Source of the DNA: Nageia nagi
Taxonomy: Eukaryota; Pinophyta
Assembly: GCA_050084985.1 (NCBI GenBank)
Contig: JBITNC010000002.1
Coordinates: 5,952,001 to 6,016,000 of the forward strand
Length of the DNA stretch: 64,000 bases
Reading direction: 5' to 3'
In this document: in pieces, positions 45,231 through 55,546 of the stretch
Position numbering within the stretch: position 1 is the stretch's first letter
How the letters are laid out: every line of letters begins with the position of its first letter
The notes under the pieces: model-generated
Told to the model about the DNA's origin: nothing
Seen by the model: only the letters and a program-made list of their open reading frames with translations
Database searches by the model: none
Translations under genes and position numbers: made by a program

Positions 45231-47148
45231 TTATGTTTGAGAAGTCTAAGATGTGTACTTTGCATGTCTATAATATTACTTTTGTTAATATGGATGCATA
45301 GTTCTTCTCAAGTGTTAAGAGTTCTCAAAATGTCCTTAATAACCTCATTTTCTTAGTTCTAAATTAGAATAATCATTTTATTATCACATTTATAATTTTT
45401 ACATAATAGTCACTCGCACTCTCAATTTATTACATTCTTATACAAGATGAGCACATACAACCTTCCTACTATTACATCCAACACCTCGTGCTATTTGAAA
45501 GATGAGTCTCTCCCTCGTTCCTTTTATGAGTTTTGTGATTAATCTTTCTAGCTCTATGGTTTTCTATCCAAGTAGATCTCTTTCTACATATCTAAAATGG
45601 TGAAGAGGAGCTTCATTAAGTTTGACATCTTTGTGCCCACTAGAATCCTATGTTTGAAAGATGAGGCCTCTCCCTCGTTTTAGATATGTGCTTTATGATC
45701 CATGTACTAGATTTACAAAATAAACACAATTATGAGTATGAAACATAAGATTAGGATATTTACATTGACTAGCCATGAATGTTAAACTATCAAAGTCCTC
45801 CAGGGTATAGATTTGTTGTAGATGACAACCTACATCAATATCCTAGGGTTTCCTTCACTTTTCTACAAATCATATTCTCAATCCCTCATGATTTTCAAGA
45901 CTAGTGAATTCACCATGGTCAAAGGGTACATATGATGAGCTTCATCGATATCCTATGGTTTCCCTTGCCTTCCTGAAATCATATCTCAAGATTGTGCTCC
46001 CACTAATTACCTCCATGAGCTTAGGGTGTTCTCTATCAAATCTTTCTTTAGCTCAAGAAAACTACTTCTTGCTCTCCATAACATCTTCAAGATGATTCTT
46101 AATGCTCTCTAGTAGATCCACAATCCATGTCTACATTAGATGCTTGATCCATCTCCTTCTTAATCCATGCTCTGGTTGCTGCTTAGAGTTTTCAATTTTC
46201 TTTCCCATACAAGTAGGGTAATAGAATGTATCCATTCTTGTTGATAAAATACATTATAGTGGTAAAGAGTTTTTTATTCATGGTATCATTTATTTGCCTA
46301 TCATTTTAAGAAATAATATTCAAATTTACTAGCATATCATAAATAAAATTAACAATATCCTATGATTTTTTTATTAGTATTAAAAGAATGAGGTTTTGAG
46401 GACCTCGTACATTTACAATATTGGAAGTATTAACACATTTGGAATATGGGCCTAAATTTTGAAATCTAGATTCTTGCCCAAAAATAAAGAAACTTCACCT
46501 AATAGGACTCTCTCAAGAGGAGGATCCTCAAAACATTACTCAAAGACATCCAACAGCATAGGAAGGGCTTGAACCTCCTAGTGGATGCTAAGGCTAATCT
46601 TGTGAGATAATCCATACAAGTAGACAATCTAGATCTTTGCCATAAATAGTTGAACCAGGTATCCTTCAAAGGAAAAAATAGGGCCTCCTTTGAACAACAC
46701 ATAGAGGGATCCAAACAACCAACATACAATATTTTTCATAGAGGATATGATCAAGATACTTAACACTTCTCCTCTAATCTTAATGGGTTCCAAGCCCACA
46801 GGAACACAAAATAAAGGTGAGAGCAAGGAAACAACAAGGAAAATAAAGGACACTGGGAGCCCAAGAAGGCTCTAGCAAAGCAAACAAACTTGTGCTACTA
46901 AGGGGGCAAAAAAAGAATTAACAGACCCTCAGAAGGAAGGATATAAAAAGCATCACACATATCAAAAGAAAATCTCCCTATAAAACCCCTGGGACAACTT
47001 GGAGTAGCAATAGAGGACTACCTTTGAAAAGATCCTCCAAATTTGAAGGAGAAAAGAATTAATCCAAAGAAAATTTGAAGGGGAAGCAAGGAGATAAAGA
47101 TAAAGCATAATAAAAGGGGGTTTTAATCTCTAAAGGGGAGAAATAGGC
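45231..47148. other. Unassigned intergenic DNA
   Basis: No supported gene. Two diverged copies of a GATATCCTAGGGTTTCC-like segment (about 45837 and 45946) and of a TTTGAAAGATGAGxCTCTCCC segment (about 45494 and 45652) show old local duplications. Minus-strand open stretches at 46499-46853 have no recognisable motif. Confidence 0.35.
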
Positions 47149-47463
47149 CTATAAGAAAAATTCAAATGGATATCCATCCATAGGACCATCAAAAACCAAT
47201 GAATCCCCAATCCCATTCCATATGAAGTTAACATAGTTATCCTTTAGATGATCCTCACTCATGAACCAAAGTGAGGCTTCTTCCATAACAGAGCTAGGCT
47301 TCTTTAGATGATTTTCTCCCTTCAATATGAGCATAACTCCTTTTGCAACAGAGGTAGACTCCTCTGAACTAACTACACCTTCCAAATCTCTAGGAATAGA
47401 GGCGAAAACCTCGAAACCACCAAGAGAATCCCTAGGAACTTCAAGAGAGACCTGAAGATCCAT
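47149..47463 (-). CDS. Small ORF of unknown function, doubtful gene
   Basis: 104 codons on the minus strand (MDLQVSLEVPRDSLGGFEVF start, acidic middle, SLWFMSEDHLKDNYVNFIWN near the end). The composition looks protein-like, but I do not recognise a family, and it is too short to be sure. Its 5' side is cut off by the Copia insertion at 47500; across the insertion the same strand has a short open stretch (RVGIVGSGTSEGSSSTCSIV) that ends in a stop, so a longer original gene is possible but not shown. It may be part of an old LINE or host exon. Confidence 0.25.
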   Translation of the reverse strand: MDLQVSLEVPRDSLGGFEVFASIPRDLEGVVSSEESTSVAKGVMLILKGENHLKKPSSVMEEASLWFMSEDHLKDNYVNFIWNGIGDSLVFDGPMDGYPFEFFL

Positions 47464-47499
47464 GAATAGGGAGATAACATTTAGATTAAAAGCGAAAAC

Positions 47500-47996
47500 T
47501 GTTAGAATTTGTAATGAAATATTGTGAATATCTAAACTCCTTGTAAATTCAATTAATCACTTAAGGGTATGTAGATACCTTAAGAGATTAATTGAATTCT
47601 TTAATATGTAGACTTTGACTTTACCAAAGTGGTTAGTTGATAGGTTGAAGTTTGGTGATACATTTAATGTAACCCTAACCTTACCCTTGGGTTAAAGGAA
47701 GGTTAGGGAGGTGCTCTCAAGCTATAAATAGAGGGCCTCTCCTCTTGTAACACATCTAAGTTTTGGAGTAAGATTACTCTACTTGGTTGTGTAGGAGAGA
47801 GCAAGAGAATAGTTGTAAGAGAGACACAGATTGAGAATAGAGAACTAGTTGTGGATGTACTCCCAAGGAGGGAGGAACCACATTATATTGATGTCATATT
47901 GTGTGAATGATGTTCTTAGAATTATAGATGATGAATGATTTAGCTTCCTAGTCTAAGGTCCTACAGGATTTGTTTAGATCTAGTTCAAATCCTTCA
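47500..47996 (+). repeat. 5' LTR of Copia 1
   Basis: Starts TGTTAGAATTTG and ends AATCCTTCA. It carries a TATA box (CTATAAATAGAGG) and downstream GTGTAGGAGAGAGCAAGAG. Confidence 0.95.
47723..47729 (+). promoter_or_regulatory. LTR TATA box of Copia 1
   Basis: TATAAAT in GCTATAAATAGAGGGCC. It is conserved in the 3' LTR (55770-55776) and, inverted, in the LTR of the second element near 56452. It probably drives genomic element RNA. Confidence 0.75.
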
Positions 47997-47998
47997 AT

Positions 47999-48011
47999 TG
48001 GTATCAGAGCC
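47999..48011 (+). other. Primer-binding site (initiator Met tRNA)
   Basis: TGGTATCAGAGCC, two bases after the 5' LTR; complement of the 3' end of initiator methionine tRNA. Confidence 0.92.
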
Positions 48012-48780
48012 TTGTTGTGGAAGCTCTTCTTCTAGGTGTAGACACTCTCCTTGTTGTGGAATCTCTTCTTCTTGGTATAGAAGCACTTCTTTTGGTGTGG
48101 AAGCTACATCTTGGAGGTTCTTCATCCTTCTTCATTCCTCATCTTACACCCCCTTGGTGAGGTAAATTTTTAAGAAAAGGTATAAAGTTCCTCCTTATTT
48201 GATCATTTTTTTTTATTATTGCATTAGCTACTAACATATTTTGTGAGATATTGGAGCTTATTTCTTGCAAAATATGATTATAATGACAATGCAAGTATTG
48301 TTTTTTCTATACTAACCTCTTATGATAGTAGCATTTTTTTACAAAAATGCTCAATACATGCTATATTTTTTAAGAGGATACTATGAAATGCCAATATTTT
48401 TACTAACATTGTTTATGTTAGTAGTATTATGTTATGACTATTTGCTTAAAAAAAATAGTAATATATTATTGTGACATTTCTCCTACATATCATACCATTT
48501 TATGTTAATGGTATTTGTTTAGTGAGGCATGAACATTTAAAAACAAAATTTTAGAAAGGAGGACAATTTTGTTCTAAGGGCACAATAATATATTACTGGC
48601 ACCATAATATATATATTAAATTGGTTTAAACTATAGTCAATTATCTATATATATATTTTTAGTTTCAATCAAAAATATATATATATTTTTATATTTTAAA
48701 TCTGTTTAAACTAGAATTAAAAAATATATGTATATTTTGTTTTATAGTTTAAATTCGTTTACAATATAAATCAAACAATT
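48012..48780 (+). other. Copia 1 leader, AT-rich first part
   Basis: Untranslated leader with many AT and ATATATAT runs; no open frame. Confidence 0.6.
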
Positions 48781-49560
48781 TTAAAGGGGCGGGTCAGGAC
48801 GAATTAAAAATTATTATTATGTTAAATAAATTTTTTTTCAAACGGGGGGTCAAGTAAATAATCGCTGACGTGCACGGCCTCTACGGTGGCTCCTCCACGC
48901 TCCTCCGCCTCCACCCACGCGCGCAGCCGCTCTCCCGCCCACGCGACGCCATCGCCCACCTCCCTGGTGGCTCCTCCCGCCCGCCTCCACCTCCCCGCGT
49001 GCCCTATCGCCTCCGTTATGCAGAATGCAGCCTAGTTTCGTAGCCAACCACGATCGTAGGATCTGCACACAGTGGTGCATGAGACTCGTTTGCCCAGATG
49101 CATGATGCCGACCCTATTTTTCCAGACTGCAAATGCTCACCGGATATTCTCCAACTAAATACGTTGAATGGGTCTGTGCTTGTTTAACATGATGCATGGT
49201 GCAGCCAGACCTTCATGGCTACGATTGGCATCTCCCTCTGCGCGTGACCTCTCCTCCCCTTCTCCACCCTGGCTTACCCAGCTCGCTGTTCTCCCTATCC
49301 CACTGAGCAACCGTGCTACGATGGCCTGTACTTGTTTGCAGGCTCTGCATGCTGCAGCCACATTTTATGGTCTCCCCTCCTCACTCCTCCGCACCCTGGG
49401 CTGGTCAACAGCCACCCCACGCACCTCCGCGGCCTCCTTGCCGCCTTGGACTCCTTCTGCAGCCCAGTCTCTCCCACTCCACGTGACTCACCACCCTTCT
49501 ACACACTTTGGTCTCTCCTGCCACCCCTGCCCAGCTTCTCAACCTCCCTGAGGCTTACAC
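48781..49560 (+). other. GC-rich block inside the Copia 1 leader
   Basis: An abrupt change to C/G-rich sequence (for example GGCTCCTCCACGCTCCTCCG near 48890, and CCACCTCCCTGG near 48957), unlike the AT-rich flanks. A plus-strand frame at 49168-49551 (127 codons) and minus frames of 76 and 68 codons are open, but GC richness alone lengthens open frames and none has a known motif. It could be a captured host gene fragment. The corresponding part of the second element is GC-rich too, but I could not align the two. Confidence 0.6.
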
Positions 49561-50279
49561 ATGGCCATTTTTAATTTTCTTTGTCAACATTTGTTGTTGG
49601 GCATTTAATTTTTTTTACCCACTCCACATTTGATTTGATTTTTTTTGCCTTAGTCACCCTTAAATATTTTAAGTTTTCCCCTTAAATGGAAAAAAGGCAA
49701 AACTCACACTTAAACATCATTTTTTAGCATCCAAGTTGTTAGCACTTTAAGTAAAAATGGGGGGGATTTTTATCATTTTTTACTTAAATGCTAAATAGAT
49801 CTTGCATGTGATGCTAAATAGATCTTGCATGTTACTTAAATGTTTATGTTATGCTAAATAGATCTTGCATGTTATGCTAAATGGATCTTGCATGCTAAGT
49901 TAAAATGCATGCCTCTTAACATTGCTAGGATTAAAGCATGCTTAGTACTTAAATTTTTACGTTAAAATGCATGATGCATGTTTAAAACTTAAAATCATGG
50001 ACTAATACATGTTTAAGTTATGGATTTATGCTAAATAGGACTTAGCATTTGAAAAATTCATTATTTTTGAACTTGAGCAAAAATATGAAAAATGTAAAAG
50101 TCCTTTAGGGGTTAGTACAAAACCCATTGGACTCAATTTTGGCCTCTTAAGGTTTCAAGTTCGTGTGGATGGAGTATTTTTCACTTTACTTTATGCACAT
50201 TTGCTTTATACTTGCAATACGCAAAAATTTGAAAGTAACCCCTAAAATGAATACATCCGCACGTATTTTCCACAACATG
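49561..50279 (+). repeat. Copia 1 leader, AT-rich second part with short repeats
   Basis: Contains four copies of ATGCTAAATAGATCTTGCAT between 49787 and 49890 (one with GGATCT). No coding content. Confidence 0.7.
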
Positions 50280-50690
50280 ACTTGTTTGGGGAGCCATGAG
50301 GTGAGGACAGGGTAGACTGGAGCCTTTTTAGTCCAAAGAACCAAGTGGTGGTAAGTCCGTCTTAATTGCCCCTAAGACCTCTGTTGGATTGGACATAACT
50401 CTATTAGGTGGACAGGCATGTGTGTAGTGATACCACATGTCCGCACGTCCATTCAGGGATTATCCTGATAACCTAGGAGGAAAATTGAAAACCTTAATCA
50501 AGATAATTAAAATGGCCGATCCAAGATACATCAGATCCTTGGAAAATAGTTAGTACTCCTAGTGAGAGTATATTACTAACCAAGGTGAACTGGTTGAGGA
50601 CTGGTAGTACCTGGGCTCCACCTTGAGGGCATCCAGGTGAAGGCCTAATTCTATACAAGAAAACAACCCCAACTTTATCCTTCTATGGAT
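50280..50690 (+). other. Conserved 3' leader segment of the Copia family
   Basis: Runs from the GACTTGTTTGGGGAGCC region to ACAAGAAAACAACCCCAACT. It is matched nearly base for base by the inverted copy at 61520-61930, although the leader further upstream differs. It lies immediately before gag, where packaging or dimerisation signals of LTR elements are usually found. That role is inferred from position and conservation only. Confidence 0.65.
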
Positions 50691-50806
50691 CATGGTTAAT
50701 AAGTTTGCACATGTAGGACATGTTTGCTTATTAGATGTTTTATTTGTATAGATGTAAAATTATAAAACTTTGAATTCTTATTGCATATTTACTCTTTTTT
50801 GTAGCA

Positions 50807-51772
50807 ATGGTTGAAACCTTTGTTCCTAAGCATATACTCGACGGTTCCAACTTTGGAATATGGGAACCTCGTATGAAAGCTGAGTTACAAGCAAGGAAGC
50901 TGTGGCAGACAGTTAGTGAAGACGTGGTTGCTCCTACCAATGAGAAGGCTCTTGAAGTATACAACTCAAAGAATGAGTTAGCAACTTCCATGATTTACCG
51001 TGCAGTTTCAGATGATGTCCTTCTCATGATTTCATCAACTTCAGCAAAAGAAGCTTGGGATAAGCTAAAGAAAATTTACCTTGGGTCCAAATTTTCAAGG
51101 AGGTTTACCATTCTACAAAAGTTGTTGCAGTATCGACAAAATGAAGATGAAAGTGCCTCCATCTACTTAAACAAAATCATTGACCTCAGGACACAACTGG
51201 TTGGTTGTGGGTGCAACTGGATCAATGATGAGTTCATGGTCTTCATCATTCTTCAAAGCCTTACTACAAAGTTCAGTAACTTTGTCACGGTTATGGAAAC
51301 AAGGCTCGATGATGAAGAAGATGTCATCTCACTTGATAACCTTTCTAGACTCCTTCTGAAACATGAGGAAACTTTGAACAAGAAAATGTTGAACCTTTCT
51401 CCAAAGGACAATAGCATTGCTCTAGGAGCAACCAAAACTCCTTTCAAGAAAAAGTTCAAACATTATAAATTCAAAGACAACAAGTCCTCATCTACCTTCA
51501 GGAAGTATGACAAAAAGGGCAACAACAACAATCATGGCAACTATAGGCACAGGAATGACAAAGCTGGATCAAGCAATCCAACACCTCAGGAAAAGTTTGA
51601 TGGAAATTGTAACTTTTGTGGTATCTTTGGGCACAAAGAGTATGATTGTCGCAAAAAGAAATTTGCTCAAAAAGGTAAGGGAAATGCAAATGTGAGAACT
51701 TTCAATAATAGAAAGAAGAACAAGCATACTGCTATTGTTGCCTACTACTCAATGACAAACTATTTCAAATGA
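50807..51772 (+). CDS. Copia 1 gag (UBN2 family), C-terminally frameshifted
   Basis: 321 codons from MVETFVPKHILDGSNFGIWE. The N-terminal part binds the polyprotein core. The UBN2 domain spans about residues 60-190 (EAWDKLKKIYLGSKFSRRFT, YRQNEDESASIYLNKIIDLR). A Lys/Asn-rich basic linker follows, then a complete CCHC zinc knuckle CNFCGIFGHKEYDC at residues 268-281 for RNA binding. The frame then leaves the polyprotein: against the inverted copy, two bases are missing near 51752, so translation ends at 51772 instead of running into the protease. In the intact family gag and pol would be one polyprotein. Confidence 0.9.
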   Translation: MVETFVPKHILDGSNFGIWEPRMKAELQARKLWQTVSEDVVAPTNEKALEVYNSKNELATSMIYRAVSDDVLLMISSTSAKEAWDKLKKIYLGSKFSRRFTILQKLLQYRQNEDESASIYLNKIIDLRTQLVGCGCNWINDEFMVFIILQSLTTKFSNFVTVMETRLDDEEDVISLDNLSRLLLKHEETLNKKMLNLSPKDNSIALGATKTPFKKKFKHYKFKDNKSSSTFRKYDKKGNNNNHGNYRHRNDKAGSSNPTPQEKFDGNCNFCGIFGHKEYDCRKKKFAQKGKGNANVRTFNNRKKNKHTAIVAYYSMTNYFK

Positions 51773-52055
51773 TTGGATTGTTGATTTAGGATGCACTAGT
51801 CACATGTGTTATGAAAAGGATAAGTTTGAAAACTTTCATAAGTACAAGAAGGATGCAGTTGTGATAGGTGATAATACAGTCCTTGATGTTCACGGAATAG
51901 GGAGTGTGAAGATTCATGGAAAGACTCTTGATAATGTCTTTTATGTGCCTAAACTAAGGATGAATCTCATCTCCGTGATTCAGATTACAAGGAAAGGATG
52001 CTCATTTGAGTTTACCTCACACTCCTGGAGTGTAAGAAAGGACTTGCCACCTTGA
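51773..52055 (+). pseudogene. Copia 1 protease, out of frame and mutated
   Basis: Continues the polyprotein after the frameshift. The active site reads DLGCTSHMCYE, whereas the inverted copy has DSGCTNHMCYE, so the DSG motif of the aspartic protease is changed to DLG. It continues with HGKTLDNVFYVPKLRMNLIS, the typical C-terminal block. A one-base loss near 52035 ends the frame before the integrase. Confidence 0.85.
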
Positions 52056-53116
52056 TGAAAGGATCAGTACAGGATGACCTTTATATTGTAGATCAAATAC
52101 CTTCAAAGATTTGTCTTGCTGCAAATGTTTGTTCAAAAGGTAATCTTTGGCATCAACGATTAGGGCACCTTAACCACAAGAGTATTCAAGATATGAAAAC
52201 TCAAGCACTTGTGGAAGGTTTACCTAATATTTCACCCACAATTGGTCTTTGTGAAAGGTGCATTCTAGGAAAGATGAATAGGCAAAAGTTTGAAAAAGAT
52301 AAGGTAACTCGGGCTACTTGTCCTCTTCAACTTGTGCATTCAGATTTGATGGGTCCTTTTCAGACTAAGTCCCTAGGGGGAGCTTCTTATGTTCTGACCT
52401 TCATTGATGACTTCAGTAGGATGACATTTGGTTATCTACTTGAGCACAAGGATCAAACTTTTGACAGATTTAAAGACTTCAAGGCACTTGTTGAAAATCA
52501 AACTGATTTTAAGATCAAGATGTTGAGATCTGATAATGGAGGTGAATATAATAGCAATGACTTTAACGACTATTGTGTTAAACATGGGATTAAGCGACAA
52601 TTCACAAACCCTTACACCCCTCAGCAAAATAGAGTTGCTGAAAGGAAGAATCGCACCATTATGGAAATGGCAAGATGCATGTTGGGTAACCTTCCTAGTT
52701 TCTTATGGGGTGAAGCTTTTCACACTGCTATTCACACCCTAAATAGGTGTCCTACTAAGGCAGTTGAAGGTAAAACTCCATATGAAGCATGGACAGGAAA
52801 GAAACCTAACCTCTCACACTTCAGGGTCTTCGGTTGTGATGCATTTGCCTTCATTACTTCAAAGAAAAGAAAGAAGCTAGATAAACGATCAGAAAAATGC
52901 ATCTTTGTGGGGTATGATAATCAGCATAGAGGTTACAGGCTCTACTCCTCATCCCATAAAATAGTCTTTGTTTCTAGGGATGTCAAGTTCAATGAACTTT
53001 CTGAGGATACGACCTCTCATGCTGAGGTGTCTGATACAGATGATTCTTCGCCTGCACCATACTGGTTGGATGATCATGTAGAGAAGTCACCACAAGAGCA
53101 AAATTCTCCAACTTAG
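52052..53116 (+). CDS. Copia 1 integrase
   Basis: 354-codon open stretch encoding an apparently intact integrase core. It has a zinc-binding HHCC module (H34, H39, C67, C70; LWHQRLGHLNH and CERC). The catalytic triad is D98 (HSDLMGP), D161 (LRSDNGGEY) and E197 (QQNRVAERKNRTIMEMAR), with 35 residues between D161 and E197. The C-terminal part includes the Copia GKKP block (EAWTGKKPNLSHFRVFGCDA). Integrase joins the cDNA into host DNA. The ATG at 52052 is only the first Met after the upstream frameshift. A TAG at 53114-53116 interrupts the linker to RT (the inverted copy has an open codon there). Confidence 0.9.
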   Translation: MMKGSVQDDLYIVDQIPSKICLAANVCSKGNLWHQRLGHLNHKSIQDMKTQALVEGLPNISPTIGLCERCILGKMNRQKFEKDKVTRATCPLQLVHSDLMGPFQTKSLGGASYVLTFIDDFSRMTFGYLLEHKDQTFDRFKDFKALVENQTDFKIKMLRSDNGGEYNSNDFNDYCVKHGIKRQFTNPYTPQQNRVAERKNRTIMEMARCMLGNLPSFLWGEAFHTAIHTLNRCPTKAVEGKTPYEAWTGKKPNLSHFRVFGCDAFAFITSKKRKKLDKRSEKCIFVGYDNQHRGYRLYSSSHKIVFVSRDVKFNELSEDTTSHAEVSDTDDSSPAPYWLDDHVEKSPQEQNSPT

Positions 53117-53272
53117 AGAATTACAAGGAGTATGACCTTGAATAACTCTTTATTTGCCAAAATTAATAATACACATGAGCCATCAACCTTCAAAGAAGCT
53201 TCCAAGCAAGAGTGTTGGATGGAAGCTATGAAAGTTGAGTATGAGGCACTCATGAAAAATGAAACTTGAGAT
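53117..53272 (+). pseudogene. Copia 1 integrase-RT linker, stop-interrupted
   Basis: In frame with both neighbours: RITRSMTLNNSLFAKI, then EASKQECWMEAMKVEYEALM, ending at an in-frame TGA where a Trp codon belongs (NET-stop-DLVPYP). It includes the (W..AM..E..AL..N.TW.LVP) start of the Copia RT domain. Confidence 0.85.
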
Positions 53273-53710
53273 TTGGTTCCTTATCCCAATGAGAAAAATG
53301 TGATTGGCAATAAATGGATATACAAGGTCAAGTACAATTCTGATGGAAAAATTGAAAAATACAAGGCAAGGTTAGTAGCCAAAGGATTCGCTCAGAAATA
53401 TGGTATTGATTATGAGGAAACCTTTGCTCCTGTGGCCAAGATGCCTACTATCAGAATAATTCTTGCTCTTTCTGCAGCTCAAGGATGGAAAGCTTTTCAA
53501 CTTGATGTCAAGAGTGCATTTCTCAATGGTGACTTGGATGTTGAAATCTACATGAATCAACCAGAAGGATTTATTCCAAAAGGAAAAGAGTCTCTTGTGT
53601 GTAAGCTAAAGAAGTCTTTGTATGGACTTAAGCAAGCACCTAGAGCATGGTACAAGAAAATTTTAGGATTCTTTGCAGATATGGTTTTTCCAAGTGCTAC
53701 TCAGATTTAG
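53273..53710 (+). CDS. Copia 1 reverse transcriptase, N-terminal part
   Basis: 145 codons reading GNKWIYKVKYNSDGKIEKYK, ARLVAKGFAQKYGIDYEETF, QLDVKSAFLNGDLDVEIYMN, KSLYGLKQAPRAWYKKI: the fingers and palm of Copia RT with the first catalytic Asp in LDVKSAFLNG. The frame is lost near 53690, where one base is missing compared with the inverted copy (ATATGGTTT against ATATTGGTTT), and it ends at 53710. Confidence 0.9.
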   Translation: MVPYPNEKNVIGNKWIYKVKYNSDGKIEKYKARLVAKGFAQKYGIDYEETFAPVAKMPTIRIILALSAAQGWKAFQLDVKSAFLNGDLDVEIYMNQPEGFIPKGKESLVCKLKKSLYGLKQAPRAWYKKILGFFADMVFPSATQI

Positions 53711-54723
53711 ATCTATATGTACTCAATCAAGGAACAGACGTGGTCATAATTCTCCTTTATGTGGATGATCTTCTCATAACAGACAATAATATTGAAATCA
53801 TCCAAGAGTGCATCTCCAAACTTAAGGCAACATTTGAAATGACTGATCTAGGTCTATTGCATTACTATCTTGGGATGCAAGTATACCAACACAAAGATTG
53901 TACTTATCTTAGTCAATCTAAGTATATATCAGACATCTTGCAAAAGTTTGGAATGGAGGAGTGTAAATATGCTGCAATACCTGTTTCTCCTGGAATTGTT
54001 GTATCATTGAGCTCAGATTCTCAGTTGGCTGATGCTACAGCTTATAGACAATTGATTGGTAGTCTTCTGTATCTGACTATCTCTCGTCTTGATATTGCCT
54101 TTGCAGTGAATCTTATGGCACGATTCATGCAAAAACCATATGTTGAACACCTCAATGCTGTTAAGCAAATCTTGAGGTATGTCGTAGGGACAAAGGATCT
54201 TGCTCTTAAGTATTCCAAAGTGCCCTCAATTGTTCTCTCAGGGTTCTCAGATTCTGATTATGGGGGAGATAGAGATGATAGAAAATCAACCTCTGCATAT
54301 GTGTTTAGCATTGGTTCAGGTGTTATCTCTTGGGCTTCCAAGAAGCAACCTACTGTGACTCTTTCTACCATCGAAGTCGAATATCGAGCCATGTCTGTTG
54401 CTGCCCAAGACACTATTTGGCTGAGGCATCTTTTGAACGAAATTGGGTATAAGCAAAATGGCCCATCTCTTATTTCGTCAGACAATCAATCGGCTATCTC
54501 TTTGGTTAAGAATCCTATGTTCCATCAGCGAACCAAACATGTAGAAATCCAAGCTCATTTTATCAGGGAGAAGGTTCTAGATGACATCATACACTTGGAG
54601 TATTGTCCATCTACTAAAAACTCCGCTGATTTGTTCACCAAGCCCCTTCCTGAAGCTCAGTTCTGCAAGCTTAGGGATTCTCTCGGGTTGGTGAAGTTGC
54701 CCTCAAGGGGGAGTGAAGTTTAA
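53690..54723 (+). CDS. Copia 1 RT C-terminus and RNase H
   Basis: Continues the polyprotein in the new frame to the natural stop at 54721-54723. It has the RT catalytic ILLYVDDLLIT (YVDD, 53758-53769) and LGLLHYYLGMQV. RNase H motifs are SGFSDSDYGG, STSAYVFSIGSGVISWASKK and STIEVEYRAMSVAAQDTIWL; the C-terminus is HFIREKVLDDIIHLEYCPS, then DLFTKPLP. No internal stop is seen. RNase H degrades the RNA template during cDNA synthesis. Confidence 0.9.
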
Positions 54724-55537
54724 ACTTTTGTTAAGTGATGACAACTTCACCTCTAAGAGGCCTTTTTTGATTGTACATTCTAGACCTCCGTGGTAAGTTT
54801 GCTCTGCGTGACAAACTTGTTGTACAATTGTTGTTATAGAGTGTTGATTATTTGATACCTCAGTGGTAAGTTTGCTCTACGTGACAAACTTGTTGTACAT
54901 TTTATACCTCCGTGGTGAGTTTGCTCTGCGTGAGAAACTTGTACAAATTTTGAGCATATAGTTAATATACCTCCGTGGTAAGTTCGCTCTACGTGAGGAA
55001 CTTGTTGTACATTCTATACCTCCGTAGTGAGTTTGCTCTGCGTGAGAAACTCGTTGTATAATTTTTATGCTCTATTTAAAATCAACACATGTCTATATAC
55101 AATAGGTGACTATGAGTGATGGCTTGGCATCTCCGTGATGGCTTATAGTGCACCATTGATCAGTTATTTATAAGATGGCATTATTTGATTCTCTTATTTG
55201 AATATATGATGCATCTAACTGATTTTGTTCATGAGTTGCTTGTAGCATGCAGGATCTTCTTCAGAAAAGTAGGTTACTCACCTTGTGAAAGCAAGCTCAT
55301 GGAGACTCACATGTTAGCTTAAAGTTGATCGACTACTATGTACAGTGAAACCAGTTGTGGTTAATGATTGTATTGTAAACCATTTTTTGTCAAATGGTAA
55401 TGTAGTGAGTCTCATACTAGTTCTCAAAAAGATTCTCAAATATGTAAAAGTTCTCATCTCCACTTGTATCTCTATGGAGGAGAACTCTCTCTTACTCTCT
55501 CTCTTCTCTCTTCTACGCTCTATCCCAATATTGCATT
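54724..55537 (+). other. Copia 1 3' internal untranslated region
   Basis: About 0.8 kb between the pol stop and the PPT: hairpin repeats first, then unique sequence ending in a CT-rich run (CTCTCTCTTACTCTCTCTCT near 55490). The inverted copy has the matching region at 56690-57476. No open frame of note. Confidence 0.7.
54781..55055 (+). repeat. Five hairpin repeats between pol and 3' LTR (Copia 1)
   Basis: Units built on TACCTCCGTGGTAAGTTTGC then TCTGCGTGACAAACTTGTTG. Each can form a stem over a loop of 10-12 bases: AAGTTTG/CAAACTT at 54795-54818 and 54868-54891; GAGTTT/AAACTT (one G-U) at 54917-54940; AAGTTC/GAACTT at 54980-55003; GAGTTT/AAACTC at 55029-55052. Stem arms change together between units while the loop core GCTCT.CGTGA stays constant. 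Confidence 0.85.
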
Positions 55538-55546
55538 AAGGGGGAG
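55538..55546 (+). other. Polypurine tract of Copia 1
   Basis: AAGGGGGAG immediately before the 3' LTR; primes plus-strand DNA synthesis. The same tract is present inverted at 56678-56686. Confidence 0.9.

Noticed and set aside
48850-49574. Host genes in the GC-rich leader block (frames of 76, 127 and 80 codons)
   Set aside because: Overlapping open frames on both strands are expected from GC-rich sequence; no motif, splice site pattern or conserved partner in the second Copia copy.
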